Assembly: GCF_000012625.1 (NCBI RefSeq)
Contig: NC_007516.1
Location: 1,426,001 to 1,490,000 of the forward strand
Direction: 5' to 3'
DNA length: 64,000 nt
DNA from: Synechococcus sp. CC9605
Lineage (GTDB): Bacteria; Cyanobacteriota; Cyanobacteriia; PCC-6307; Cyanobiaceae
The notes under the pieces were generated by a model. The model made no database searches, was not told the origin of the DNA, and worked only from the letters and a program-made list of their open reading frames with translations. Shown one piece after another: positions 23,810 through 32,257 of this stretch (positions within the stretch are counted from its first letter, which is position 1; each line of letters begins with the position of its first letter). The position numbers were made by a program, and so were the translations under genes.

Positions 23810-24394
23810 ATGCTGAGCACAACCAATTCGATCTCCGCTTCATCTATCGCTTGCGGACCATCAGGTCGTGCAATTGCAGAAGCGATTGACTCTGATCTTC
23901 TAAGCGCGATCCAAGCCCACCTCAACATGGAGAGGCAAGCCCATGCCTCTTATTTCGCTGCAGCAATCTGGTTTGCTGAACGAGAGTTGAGGGGATTTTC
24001 ACGATTCTTCCGAGACGAATCCAACAGCGAGCATGAGCATGCTGCAAAATTCGCGGAATACATCATTGCTCGAGGGCAAAGCGTTGCACTACAAGTTGTC
24101 GATGCTCCCTTGCAGAACTGGGCATCCCCTGCAGACGTAATGGCAACCGCATTTCAAATGGAGGTTGACGTCACAGCTTCGTTGCAACAGCTGTATTCAA
24201 TGGCAGAAAGAGTGAGCGATACGCGTACCACGGTGTTTCTCGACCCGATGGTGGAAATGCAAACTCAGTCAGAACACGAATTTGCGCACCTTCTTGGACG
24301 GGTGAAGTTTGCAGATAATCAAGCAGCGGCTTTATTGCTCATCGACAACGAGCTAGACCAAGGAAATAACAAACCTGCATCTCTTCAGGGTTAA
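23810..24394 (+). CDS. Ferritin, 194 aa
   Basis: Four-helix ferritin that oxidises and stores iron. Ferroxidase ligands can be seen in order: helix A HLNMERQAHASYFAAAIWF (Glu and the spaced His/Tyr), helix B DESNSEHEHAAKFAEYI with the ExxH motif, helix C MEVDVTASLQQLYSMAE and helix D MQTQSEHEFAHLLGRVK. The N-terminus has an unusual ~25-residue Ser/Ala-rich extension (MLSTTNSISASSIACGPSG) before helix A, so a later start cannot be excluded. A Fur-box-like site precedes it. Confidence 0.88.
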   Translation: MLSTTNSISASSIACGPSGRAIAEAIDSDLLSAIQAHLNMERQAHASYFAAAIWFAERELRGFSRFFRDESNSEHEHAAKFAEYIIARGQSVALQVVDAPLQNWASPADVMATAFQMEVDVTASLQQLYSMAERVSDTRTTVFLDPMVEMQTQSEHEFAHLLGRVKFADNQAAALLLIDNELDQGNNKPASLQG

Positions 24395-24441
24395 TTCACT
24401 CACGGCCAGAAAATTGATTAACACACATCAACTTTCTGATG

Positions 24442-24645
24442 TCACATATTTAGCCCTTGTGGATCGATTACGAAACATTTTATATCCCGCATTAACGATT
24501 TAGGCGATACTTCCAGGTATTCAGAAATAAGCCGATGCGACCAGCCTTGGCTTCTTAATGCCATTGCAATCTTCAGTCGTTTTTTACGCCAACCATTAGG
24601 AGACCCTAAATAATGCGAAACTCTTGATGTTGAGCATGAATTCAT
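24442..24645 (-). CDS. Small helix-turn-helix-like protein, 67 aa
   Basis: ATG 24645 encodes SPNGWRKKRLKIAMALRSQG followed by RLISEYLEVSPKSLMRDIK. The second segment looks like a recognition-helix unit (I-S-E-x-L-x-V-S-P-x-S-L-x-R-D) as in small DNA-binding or sigma-region-4-like proteins. It is basic overall. It lies in the iron island between ferritin and ferredoxin. Target and effector are unknown. Confidence 0.55.
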   Translation of the reverse strand: MNSCSTSRVSHYLGSPNGWRKKRLKIAMALRSQGWSHRLISEYLEVSPKSLMRDIKCFVIDPQGLNM

Positions 24646-24850
24646 GACATAAGCCCTTTATTTGAGAGATAATATAAATTAAAGCACGCGAATCGATTAA
24701 ACAACAATTGAATGTTGCCTGCCAACATCATATAAGCAAGACTGGTGTATAGCTAACATCAATCTAGAACGTAGCCAATGACGCTCAAGCGAGATACATA
24801 TACGAGCAGAGGAGACTAATTGAAGTTATTGTATGATTTTAATTGGAGTG

Positions 24851-25144
24851 ATGTCCTCATTCAAGGTGGAATTAAGAATGCCTGATGGAGTCAAACACTT
24901 CGTATGTCCTGATGATGAATACGTTCTAGAGGCAGCAGAGCAGGCTGGAATTGATATGAGTTATTCATGCAGAGCAGGAGCATGCAGCACTTGTGTAGGG
25001 AAGATCATCGAAGGAACAGTTGATCAATCTGATCAAAGTTTTCTCGATGATGAACAAATGGAAGACGACTACACACTTCTATGCGTAGCTTATGCAACAT
25101 CAAATTTGATCGTAAAGACTGACTGCGAAGAAGAGCTTTGGTGA
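24851..25144 (+). CDS. Plant-type [2Fe-2S] ferredoxin, 97 aa
   Basis: Cluster ligands Cys40, Cys45, Cys48 and Cys78 in [15 protein letters not shown] and LLCVAY. Around these, the order of strands and the acidic loop ([17 protein letters not shown]) is that of photosynthetic ferredoxins. ATG 24851 is preferred because GGAG precedes it by six bases, while ATG 24833 adds a short unlikely N-terminus. It leads a compact run with a small basic protein, an alpha/beta hydrolase-like protein and a flavoprotein, and may supply that flavoprotein with electrons. Confidence 0.92.
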   Translation: MSSFKVELRMPDGVKHFVCPDDEYVLEAAEQAGIDMSYSCRAGACSTCVGKIIEGTVDQSDQSFLDDEQMEDDYTLLCVAYATSNLIVKTDCEEELW

Positions 25145-25383
25145 AAATAGTAAAAAGAAAGAAACGTCTCAAAATGAAAGCGCAAAGAGGAAGGGAAATT
25201 AATTTGGTGGATCAGTATCTAAATGCATCCTGCTTCAACAAAATAAGCAATACAACCTATCAGAACATGCTGAGTTACGAATCAAAGGCCGATCCAATCG
25301 AAAAAAAATTGATTAAAAGGATCAAAGAACAAGTAAGGCACGGAAAGGTCATGCTTTCTTCTGAATCAAAGGTGAAAGCTTGA
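25141..25383 (+). CDS. Small basic hypothetical protein, 80 aa
   Basis: The GTG start at 25141 overlaps the ferredoxin stop as GTGA, indicating coupling. The product is very Lys/Arg-rich ([20 protein letters not shown]) with a helical C-terminal half ([18 protein letters not shown]) and one Cys. It resembles small nucleic-acid-binding proteins in composition only. The family is unknown. Confidence 0.55.
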   Translation: MKIVKRKKRLKMKAQRGREINLVDQYLNASCFNKISNTTYQNMLSYESKADPIEKKLIKRIKEQVRHGKVMLSSESKVKA

Positions 25384-25474
25384 TCAGCCTGGATGTGATA
25401 AAGAATACAGCCAGTCGTCTTCTCTGAGAGAAAACATAATCAAAAGCATCAGAAAATAAGAAAAATAAAATCAA

Positions 25475-26242
25475 ATGAGCACCAGTCAGATACTTTGGAT
25501 TGATCTCCAGCCATCACTGTATTGCCTTTTCAAGCGAACAGCGCAAAGCTTGGGTCAAAACTTTGAAGTCAAAAGATGGTCATTCGAACATGATCTTGAT
25601 GAATCATGTGATGTTGAAGTCGTCCACAGCCTAATGAGACACACGATAGAAAACTCTTCAAATCCAGTTCATCTTATAGGCCACGGAATAAGCGGTACTA
25701 TTGCATATTTATTTGCTCAAAAATATCCCAACAACATATCATCAGTTTCCGTGCTATCAGTGGATACTAACTCGACAAATCAATGGACTAGTCATTATCA
25801 GAGTATGCGGAGCCAATTACCCTGCTCAAGATTTCATATTTTAAGCCATCTAAGCCGACTATTGGTAGATAGAAAAACTGAAAAAGTTGTCAATATTATG
25901 GCGAGGCTGTTAGCAAAATGTTTAGATAATGATTTAGTGTATGGATCTATTGTCAATAGCCAACCAATCACAAATCTAAACAAAGCTGAGGTTCCAATAC
26001 TGGTGATTAATGGTGAAAAAGACTTTGTTGTTGATGAGCAGAGTGAAATCAGATGGAGACACTGCCTAAAACCTGGAGACTGCTACCAAAAAATTTCTGA
26101 CGGACGCCATTTCTTCCCATTTACAGAGTGGAATAAAACTGCAAAATTGATAGAATCATTTGTCAGGATGGTACCTGAGCAACATCAGAACCAAGTCCCT
26201 AATAGCTGCAAAAATCTGAGTATTAGTAAAACCAACTCATGA
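25475..26242 (+). CDS. Alpha/beta hydrolase-fold protein with altered nucleophile elbow, 255 aa
   Basis: The fold is recognisable: HLIGHGISGTIAYLFAQKYP at the nucleophile elbow, VPILVINGEKDFVVDEQ with the acid residue and SDGRHFFPF with the catalytic His. The elbow reads GHGISG where GHSxGG is usual, so the Ser nucleophile position is Gly. Either a shifted Ser serves or the protein is non-catalytic. It has no signal peptide. It overlaps the following flavoprotein by 4 bases (ATGA), so it belongs to its operon. The substrate is unknown. Confidence 0.7.
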   Translation: MSTSQILWIDLQPSLYCLFKRTAQSLGQNFEVKRWSFEHDLDESCDVEVVHSLMRHTIENSSNPVHLIGHGISGTIAYLFAQKYPNNISSVSVLSVDTNSTNQWTSHYQSMRSQLPCSRFHILSHLSRLLVDRKTEKVVNIMARLLAKCLDNDLVYGSIVNSQPITNLNKAEVPILVINGEKDFVVDEQSEIRWRHCLKPGDCYQKISDGRHFFPFTEWNKTAKLIESFVRMVPEQHQNQVPNSCKNLSISKTNS

Positions 26243-27198
26243 ATCAAATGAATACCTTCGACGTCATCATCATTGGTGGAGGACCAGCGGGTTGTTCTTG
26301 TGCATTGTATACAGCAAGGTCAAATCTATCGACAATTATCCTGGACAAAAATCCAGCTGTTGGTGCACTTGCTATCACTCACAAAATTGCAAACTATCCG
26401 GGTGTGGAAGGAGACACATCAGGTGAGGCATTATTAAAAACAATGAGAGTTCAAGCATTTAACTATGGAGCGGAATACAAGCAGGCTCAAGTTTATGGAA
26501 TCAACATGACTGATTCAGAGAAGACTGTATATACACCAGAGGGAACATTTGTAGGCAAAACATTGGTTCTTGCAACAGGTGCAATGGGAAGAGAATCAAC
26601 ACTTCCCGGTGAGAACGAATTTCTTGGTAAAGGGGTTAGTTATTGTGCAACTTGTGACGGAGCTTTTTATAAAAACCAAGAAGTAGCTGTCTATGGATCA
26701 AATCATGAAGCAATTGATGAGGCACTTGTACTCACAAAATTTGCATCAACAGTACATTGGATTACCAATAATAAACCAAACGGAAATTCTCCAGCAGTAG
26801 AAATCCTTCTCAATTCTAAAAATGTGAAGCACTGGAAGCGAACTAGGCTCACCTCCATACAAGGAGATGACCAGGGAGTAAATGCTGTCAAAGTTCAATT
26901 ATCTGGTGGTCGTGAAGAGCAGATGATCCAAGTTCAAGGTGCTTTCGTCTACTCCACAGGTTCTCTGCCCATCACCGATTATCTACAAGAACAGGTACCG
27001 GTCAACCCAAATGGTGGAGTTCGAGTAAACAGCGACATGATGACAAATCTCGAAGGAGTCTGGGCAATCGGCGATATCCGCAATACACCCTTTAAACAGG
27101 CTGTTGTTGCTTGCTCTGACGGATGCATTGCAGCGATGGCAATTGACAAGTATTTGAATAAACGGAAGGACGTCCGGGTGGATTGGGTGCATCGATAA
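26239..27198 (+). CDS. Thioredoxin-reductase-like flavoprotein without the NADPH motif, 319 aa
   Basis: FAD-binding motif IIGGGPAGCSCALYTARS (11-28), redox-active CATCDG (Cys136 and Cys139) and a C-terminal FAD motif GVWAIGDIRNTPFKQ are intact. The pyridine-nucleotide site is not: GGGDSA is replaced by GSNHEA (153-158) and the HRRxxxR stretch that grips the NADPH phosphate reads TNNKPNG. The enzyme may be reduced by ferredoxin or flavodoxin, as in FFTR/DTR/DDOR-type relatives. A ferredoxin lies in the same run and flavodoxin is encoded next door. The product would be a reduced thioredoxin or another disulfide. Confidence 0.85.
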   Translation: MNQMNTFDVIIIGGGPAGCSCALYTARSNLSTIILDKNPAVGALAITHKIANYPGVEGDTSGEALLKTMRVQAFNYGAEYKQAQVYGINMTDSEKTVYTPEGTFVGKTLVLATGAMGRESTLPGENEFLGKGVSYCATCDGAFYKNQEVAVYGSNHEAIDEALVLTKFASTVHWITNNKPNGNSPAVEILLNSKNVKHWKRTRLTSIQGDDQGVNAVKVQLSGGREEQMIQVQGAFVYSTGSLPITDYLQEQVPVNPNGGVRVNSDMMTNLEGVWAIGDIRNTPFKQAVVACSDGCIAAMAIDKYLNKRKDVRVDWVHR

Positions 27199-27219
27199 AA
27201 AAAGCGCCCTCTCGGGCGC
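27197..27219 (-). terminator. Rho-independent terminator of the flavodoxin gene
   Basis: On the minus strand, GGCGCCCGAGAGGGCGC is followed by TTTTTTT. It overlaps the end of the convergent flavoprotein gene. Confidence 0.85.
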
Positions 27220-27243
27220 CTACAGTTCAGTAATAAATTACGT

Positions 27244-27753
27244 TCAGGCCTCAGCGTTTATTTGCTGAACCCAGGCCTGCAAACGATGATCTGTCAATTC
27301 CGACTCATTGTCTTCATCGATTGCAAGTCCGCAGAACTTACCATCAATAATGCTCTTTGAGTCATCATAGGTATACCCTTCTGTGGAAACCTTACCAATC
27401 AACTTGGCACCAGATTGAAGAAAAGCCGTATACAGTTCCTCCATGGCATCACAGAAAAAATCCGAATAACCGGAGGAGTCACCAAGACCTACGATTGCGA
27501 CTGATTTACCGGCAAAATCCTTGTCAGGAATTTCCTGAACCAGATCATCCCAGGCTGTTCCTGACCGTGCTTCATCAGCGCCTGTATTCCAGGTTGGAAC
27601 ACAACAAATTAACGACTCAGCTGCAACCAACTCATCAATTGAATCGATGTTGTCAACATCCTTCGCTTCTGTTCCAGGAAGAAGCTCCTTGAGTCGATCA
27701 GCCACATCCTCAGTTTTACCAGTAGATGTGGCAAAGAAAATAGTGAAAGTCAT
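27244..27753 (-). CDS. isiB: Long-chain flavodoxin
   Basis: FMN electron carrier that replaces ferredoxin during iron shortage. 169 aa from ATG 27753 (MTFTIFFATSTGKTEDVADR). The phosphate-binding loop FFATSTGKT, the FMN loops PTWNTGADE and GLGDSSGYSDFFCDAM, and the C-terminal long-chain insertion (YTYDDSKSIIDGKFCGLAID) are all in order. The longer open frame (27816) adds a non-conserved leader. A terminator lies 25 bases downstream. The upstream gene on the same strand is a 51-aa protein 127 bases away. Confidence 0.93.
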   Translation of the reverse strand: MTFTIFFATSTGKTEDVADRLKELLPGTEAKDVDNIDSIDELVAAESLICCVPTWNTGADEARSGTAWDDLVQEIPDKDFAGKSVAIVGLGDSSGYSDFFCDAMEELYTAFLQSGAKLIGKVSTEGYTYDDSKSIIDGKFCGLAIDEDNESELTDHRLQAWVQQINAEA

Positions 27754-27880
27754 GCAAAAGAAATCACCAATCAAGAATCGCAAGTCATCGCTCTCCCGAA
27801 TTAACGCTTGTTTCAACTGGAGGTGAAATCAGTTACATCCAGACACCTCATCCACCTCATTCTGCCAGACAAATTCTTAT

Positions 27881-28036
27881 CTAAGACTGTCTAAGACGAT
27901 TCAAAGACTCACGATACTCCGACAATGCTTGATCAAATCCTGTCTCACGGATACGTTTGAGCCAACGGAGACGAACCAAGTCATCCTGTTCAATGTGGTC
28001 AATGAATTCTTCGAGTATGGCTGATCCAACAAGCAT
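27881..28036 (-). CDS. Small helical hypothetical protein, 51 aa
   Basis: ATG 28036 to TAG 27881-27883 encodes MLVGSAILEEFIDHIEQDDL, continuing with a charged helix (RLRWLKRIRETGFDQALSEY) and RESLNRLRQS. The helical charge pattern makes it a convincing gene. It could share a transcript with isiB, but the 127-base gap may hold a separate promoter. No family is recognised. Confidence 0.6.
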   Translation of the reverse strand: MLVGSAILEEFIDHIEQDDLVRLRWLKRIRETGFDQALSEYRESLNRLRQS

Positions 28037-28341
28037 GTCAAACTCTAAGAACCATGCCAGACTTTAAATAATTCTATGAACGGCGGTCAGTCAAATGATT
28101 CTTTTGATTCGATCTTAAGCTATACTTAATAAGAGCAAATAAGAAAAAAAGAATGACTTCCTGACAAAATCCATCAAGAGAATTTCATTCGATTTATATT
28201 TAAAGCCAAGCGCAATAAGTTTATAAAATCAAGAAGGCAACCAAATGGCTAAAGCAGCAACACTTTTAAAACAAAATATATTAAAGTAAAATATAATTAA
28301 ATAGGCAAACGTCAAGCTAGACAAAAAATCGTAAAACCAGT
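28037..28341. other. AT-rich intergenic stretch
   Basis: About 300 bases of strongly AT-rich DNA with poly-A/T tracts and no protein-like frame. It lies between two minus-strand genes and probably contains promoter sequence for the 51-aa gene and isiB. No palindrome resembling a Fur box is complete here; GAGAATTTCATTC near 28178 is a weak match. Confidence 0.4.
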
Positions 28342-28632
28342 TCAAGAAAGGTGATATGACAGCTTTGCTGCTGACAGGCAACGAGACAGCAATTCTTCTA
28401 ACAAACATTTCTGCATTGATTGAGAATCAAGAGATTGACTAATCACAGTCATAGATTCTTTTATGGCCAAACATCTGACATGGTAAAAAGATATTTCCGC
28501 AACGAGCCGATTTTTAAGCTTGGGATGCTGACAATGCTGTATTGAACGACTAGCACATTGAAGTCGCCGCCGCATCCATTCAGCCTCTCTGCAGAGATCG
28601 CCAAGAACACCAAAGGAATTCACGATCTTCAA
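28342..28632 (-). CDS. Helical Cys-containing hypothetical protein, 96 aa
   Basis: The TTG start at 28632 overlaps the stop of the Crp-family gene by 4 bases; a GTG nine bases on is an alternative. The product is helical with many Cys and Arg (LCREAEWMRRRLQCASRS, then SQSMQKCLLEELLSRCLSAA). It is coupled to the regulator, so it may be its partner or share its regulon. No domain is recognised. Confidence 0.5.
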   Translation of the reverse strand: MKIVNSFGVLGDLCREAEWMRRRLQCASRSIQHCQHPKLKNRLVAEISFYHVRCLAIKESMTVISQSLDSQSMQKCLLEELLSRCLSAAKLSYHLS

Positions 28633-29231
28633 AATTGGAGTGGTGAAGAATTAATGAGGTCAGGTGCAATGCGCATGGAGACATCACCAGACGACATGGC
28701 GATCATATCGGCTTGACGCCATTTCGATAGAAGGCGGGTTGTGGTCACCCGGGTAGCACCGATTAACTCACCAAAACGATCATGAGTTAGACGGAAGGGA
28801 AGCTGATAAGCATCGCTGCAACGAAGTCCAAGCCGGTTAACCAAGAGCGCCAGAAGAGCGTGAAGCCGCTGTTCCGCCTGACCCAGATGACGGACTCTTA
28901 GGAGCTGCAAGGTCCACTCATTGACTGCGTCGATTCCGAATTCGTCCGCGGAGACGGAGTCACGACGAAACTTCAGGGCCGTAAGTGCCTCGACACAAGC
29001 CCCGTCACTGCACATGCGATCGGTGCGAAGCCTGTCGCCTGACTGCAAAAACGCCAAAGTCATTCCCTCGGTTTCCTCACAAGGGCAATACACCCGGCAA
29101 ACACCTTCCAACACCTCAAGAACGGTGGCCTGATCGCGACCGGCAGGATCCAGCAGAACGGTCTGAAGCCTTGGCATCGACAAAGGAGCCGCAGGATCAT
29201 CCGGCAAGAACCGGTAGGAAGAGGTCGTCAC
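28629..29231 (-). CDS. Crp/Fnr-family transcription regulator, 200 aa
   Basis: The N-terminal effector domain (LPDDPAAPLSMPRLQTVLLD, then VLEVLEGVCRVYCPCEETEG) has a Cys-rich stretch (CPC, MCSDGAC) that might sense redox or metal. The C-terminal winged helix reads LTHDRFGELIGATRVTTTRL (~150-169), close to NtcA/Crp recognition helices. Length 200 aa is near normal. The upstream region carries an 8-bp inverted repeat (29312-29330) and related half-sites, so autoregulation or Fur control is possible. The position near isiB and isiA fits iron stress. Confidence 0.8.
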   Translation of the reverse strand: MTTSSYRFLPDDPAAPLSMPRLQTVLLDPAGRDQATVLEVLEGVCRVYCPCEETEGMTLAFLQSGDRLRTDRMCSDGACVEALTALKFRRDSVSADEFGIDAVNEWTLQLLRVRHLGQAEQRLHALLALLVNRLGLRCSDAYQLPFRLTHDRFGELIGATRVTTTRLLSKWRQADMIAMSSGDVSMRIAPDLINSSPLQF

Positions 29232-29677
29232 GAACTATCGCGATTGAGAATTAATCGCAAGAGTACAGACTCCTTGTCGATATTGCAAGTCATTCTCAAT
29301 AAGGCCCTCAGATTGAGATTCTTTCTCAATACGCTGCAGGCCAACTCCCTCCGTACTCAGAAGAAGTGAGCGGAGCAGCTGCGCATCGCCCTGAATTCGA
29401 AGCATCGGCTTGATGTGGTTATGGCCCAGTACACCTCGCTCACTGAGTGACCGATGGATCGCTTACAACGCTGAGGCGTTCTTATTGAGCGTTTGCGCTG
29501 TATTTCCTTGTCAAAACACAAGGAACGCAGCTTTTGTTGTGATCAGCCCCCCTGTGCTGCAATGGGAGAAGGCTCACCATTTGAGCGGTAAAGATACAAG
29601 CCAGTGAAAGAACGGCTGATGCTGCTGGGGTCCACGAAGGAGAACCACCACTTGGCTATTCGAGAGTTATAAGGTGT
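29232..29677. other. Promoter region of the Crp gene and gene-free stretch
   Basis: The left 110 bases hold three related half-sites: ATTGAGAATTAAT at 29245, CATTCTCAAT at 29291 and the full palindrome at 29312-29330. The rest has open frames up to 65 codons but no convincing protein. A short direct run GTTTGCGC near 29492 has no known meaning. Confidence 0.4.
29312..29330. promoter_or_regulatory. Palindromic Fur- or Crp-like site
   Basis: ATTGAGATTCTTTCTCAAT has 7-base arms (ATTGAGA / TCTCAAT) and a 5-base centre. It lies 81 bases before the start of the Crp-family gene, with two similar half-sites in between. Confidence 0.45.
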
Positions 29678-29869
29678 ATGAACAGCACATTGGTCAATCC
29701 CATCGACGAACCAACCCATAACCATCACTGGCTTGCCGAAACGGGTAACTGCAAGCGTTGGGAACTGGCAAGAAGCACTGGCTCCTCTTTTTCAGGGGAG
29801 GCGGTTCAGAGTTATGGCTTGCCACAACATTGGTGCGCCTCATTTAGTCACTGCCACTGGCTCATCTGA
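29678..29869 (+). CDS. Possible small protein at the head of the repeat array, 63 aa
   Basis: ATG 29678 gives MNSTLVNPIDEPTHNHHWLA followed by a Cys/Trp/His-rich end (PQHWCASFSHCHWLI). The second half is the first unit of the repeat array, and other units in plus frames show traces of the same motif (VQ, P-H-C, SFGNC). It could be the least decayed member of a small gene family that made the array. Confidence 0.35.
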   Translation: MNSTLVNPIDEPTHNHHWLAETGNCKRWELARSTGSSFSGEAVQSYGLPQHWCASFSHCHWLI

Positions 29870-31750
29870 ATTGCACTGAACCCCCAGCAGAAGTGAAAGT
29901 GACTGCGGAAGTTCAGTCACATGGATCTTCCATCCAATGGAGGGGCAATTTCCATTGGACGCTGTGTGTGTCTACGCTAATCCAGTCCGGCGTTGACATA
30001 GCAAGTGACGGCCTGACTCCTCTCCTCAACCGGGGGAGTCAGCACAGCGGTTTCAGTCGTTGAAACATTCAGCGAATCTTTTGGACGTCGCTTTCGCACC
30101 ATTGGAAGGGCGCTCAATACCTTCCGAGGAGATAGTATGAATGGAACGCAGAACAGCCTAATTACAATGAAGTAATGACCATTGGGCGCTGATAACACAA
30201 CTAACTCTCTTCTACATCCTAAGAGGGGAATCGGATCAGCGTTATCTGAGTGGTGGTGTGCAACATCTCCAGCCCGTGTCCGTATCGTCTCCATAGCCTC
30301 AATGGCATTGTGGCGCATCATCCGCTGCAGCTAAGACCACCGTGATCTAGGACTCCGTCTCATTTGGTCGTTGCAATAGCCTCATCTGACAAAGCGCAGC
30401 CCACGACAGCACCGATCGTGTCTTTGGGAGTTCCGTTGCTGGGGACTTCCATCCAATGGTTTCTCCAATGAACATTGGGCGCTGAAAACCGTACTGACTC
30501 TCCCTTTCGCAACCGGGAAGTCAGTTCAGCGTTTTGACTTCCCAAAACATTGTGACGACTCATTTGGCAACTGCTATCGCCTCATCTGTATCGCGGTGTG
30601 CACCCGACGCGGTGATTCTGTCTTAGGAGTCCACAAGACCTCCATCCAATGTTTTTTGTAGGGACCATTGGGCGCTGTCCAGAAAAGCTGACTCCCTTTC
30701 TTGGCGGACGGGGAGTCAGTTCAGCGTTTGACGGGTGACTTGACCTCGCAAAACAAAACCACTGAGATGCTTGAAGTAGTTGCTGCGATTGTTATCACAG
30801 CAGGTCTGGTTGCCGGAAATCTTTTGCTGTTTTCACCTTTGCGAATAGACAACAGGATTAAAGCTCCAGCACCTCCTGCTCAACCTGAGAACGCAGCTGG
30901 CCCGGTATTTAGGTGATCAGCTACGGACGTTGGCGCGACTTAATTCATCACTGCCATCTGCTTATAGGAACAGGCAAAAGCCATAGAAGGTGAGATTCTC
31001 ACTTTGGAAGCCCACTTCCATCCAATGGCCCCTGCATCACCATTGGCCTAAGTGTCAGCTAACTTCTTTTCTCACAGAGAAGGCAAGAACAGCCTTTACA
31101 ACGCCTAGGCAGAGAGCCACCGGCTGACATATCTTTTGAAGGGAAGAAGTCGGTTCAGCGTTTTGCCCTACAACCTTCCCAAGGCTCATTTGATTCACCG
31201 ATCAGCATCATCTGGAGCAGCAACATCCATATACCCATTCATTGTAATCACGGATGTTCCGTCGCAGGAAACCTCCAACCAATGGTGGGGGCAATCACCA
31301 TTGGGCTCTGATAACACCACTGACTCCCTTCTGACAATACGGGGAGTCAGATCAGCGTAATTGCATTGCAAAAATGCCAAAGCTAATTTGACGAGCCCAC
31401 TGAGATCATCTGGCGTGCAAATGAAATGGATTGAAGCTAGTCAAAGAAAGCCACGCGTAACATCTGCTTGAAGGGTTGTATTCAGGCCCAATTCAAGCTG
31501 GTCACACCACTAACTCCTCCCCAATGAGTAGACAGGGGGAGAGACCAAAGGCACAGAGGAGAAGAAAACCAGTTATAGATTCATTTGACAGATGAGATTA
31601 GATAGTTTGTACTCGCACTCTGAGAAAAACCAGCCAATATGCATTTGAAGGTTCTCGCAAGGCACCTTCATCCGATGGCTGATCCGGGTCATCGCGCTGG
31701 GGTTACAACTGGCTCCTCTACTCAACCAGGGGAGTCAGTCCAGTTGCTTA
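29778..31750. repeat. Array of decayed ~200-nt hairpin repeats
   Basis: At least eight related units. The left hairpin CCAATGG...CCATTGG occurs near 29934-29958, 30453-30478, 30646-30671, 31022-31046 and 31279-31304 (right arm only at 30179). It is followed by GGCGCTG, and then a second hairpin of the form CTGACTCC...GGGAGTCAG at 30014-30041, 30494-30525, 30688-30719, 31320-31350 and 31708-31739. Shared flanks include TCAGCGTTTTGAC and TCCATCCAATG. Units differ by indels and substitutions. Partial protein-like reading exists on both strands. Neither a CRISPR nor a known RNA family fits. Confidence 0.75.
30767..30916 (+). CDS. Small single-helix membrane protein, 49 aa
   Basis: ATG 30767 opens a transmembrane segment (MLEVVAAIVITAGLVAGNLL) followed by a Pro/Ala-rich tail (KAPAPPAQPENAAGPVFR). 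It sits inside the repeat array between units and is not itself repeated. Composition is clearly protein-like. No family is recognised. Confidence 0.6.
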   Translation: MLEVVAAIVITAGLVAGNLLLFSPLRIDNRIKAPAPPAQPENAAGPVFR

Positions 31751-31774
31751 CTCCCAGAAATACACTGAATTATT

Positions 31775-31975
31775 ATGGCCAAAAGCAAAGGCGTTCGCAT
31801 CATTGTCACACTCGAATGCACCGAATGCAGAACAGCAACTGCTGCTGAAAAACGCAGTCCTGGAGTCTCTCGCTATACAACAACTAAAAACCGAAGAAAC
31901 AATCTTGAAAGGCTCGAACTGATGAAATTCTGCCCACAACTCAACAGAATGACTCTTCATCGCGAAATAAAATAG
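31775..31975 (+). CDS. rpmG-like: Ribosomal protein L33 paralogue lacking one zinc Cys
   Basis: 66 aa. The L33 pattern is unmistakable: [14 protein letters not shown], then [20 protein letters not shown] and [19 protein letters not shown]. In ordinary cyanobacterial L33 the zinc ribbon has CTEC and FCPxC; here the second pair reads FCPQLN, so one of four Cys is missing. It stands alone, without rpsR (S18), which usually follows rpmG in cyanobacteria. It may be a stand-in copy for low zinc or a decaying duplicate. No Zur-like site was seen before it. Confidence 0.85.
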   Translation: MAKSKGVRIIVTLECTECRTATAAEKRSPGVSRYTTTKNRRNNLERLELMKFCPQLNRMTLHREIK

Positions 31976-32257
31976 AAGAAAAATATAATGCTTGCAAAAC
32001 AGCACACACCAAATAATCTCGTCTCAAATAAACTTTGGCTATCATTGTTTTTACCAAAGCACGGGCGAGCGCATGCCTTGAGCAATTCATTTTGTGCAAA
32101 AAACCAACAACGACAACCGCATATTGGCCAACGCATGAAACACATCACTGAGTCATCACTGATCAACACTAATCAATCAATACAAACATCGATCAGTAGA
32201 ATTTAGGACACAGCCTAATTCAGCAGCAGCTACTTTACGCAAAGCAGCGATCTATTC
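31976..32257. other. Gene-free AT-rich stretch
   Basis: A 72-codon plus frame from 31988 (MLAKQHTPNNLVSNKL) is open but has low-complexity Ser/Asn/Gln composition and no convincing domain. No hairpin or palindrome was noticed. Confidence 0.3.

Noticed and set aside
29778-31750. CRISPR array
   Set aside because: Unit length and sequence vary too much, there are no constant short repeats, and no cas genes are nearby.
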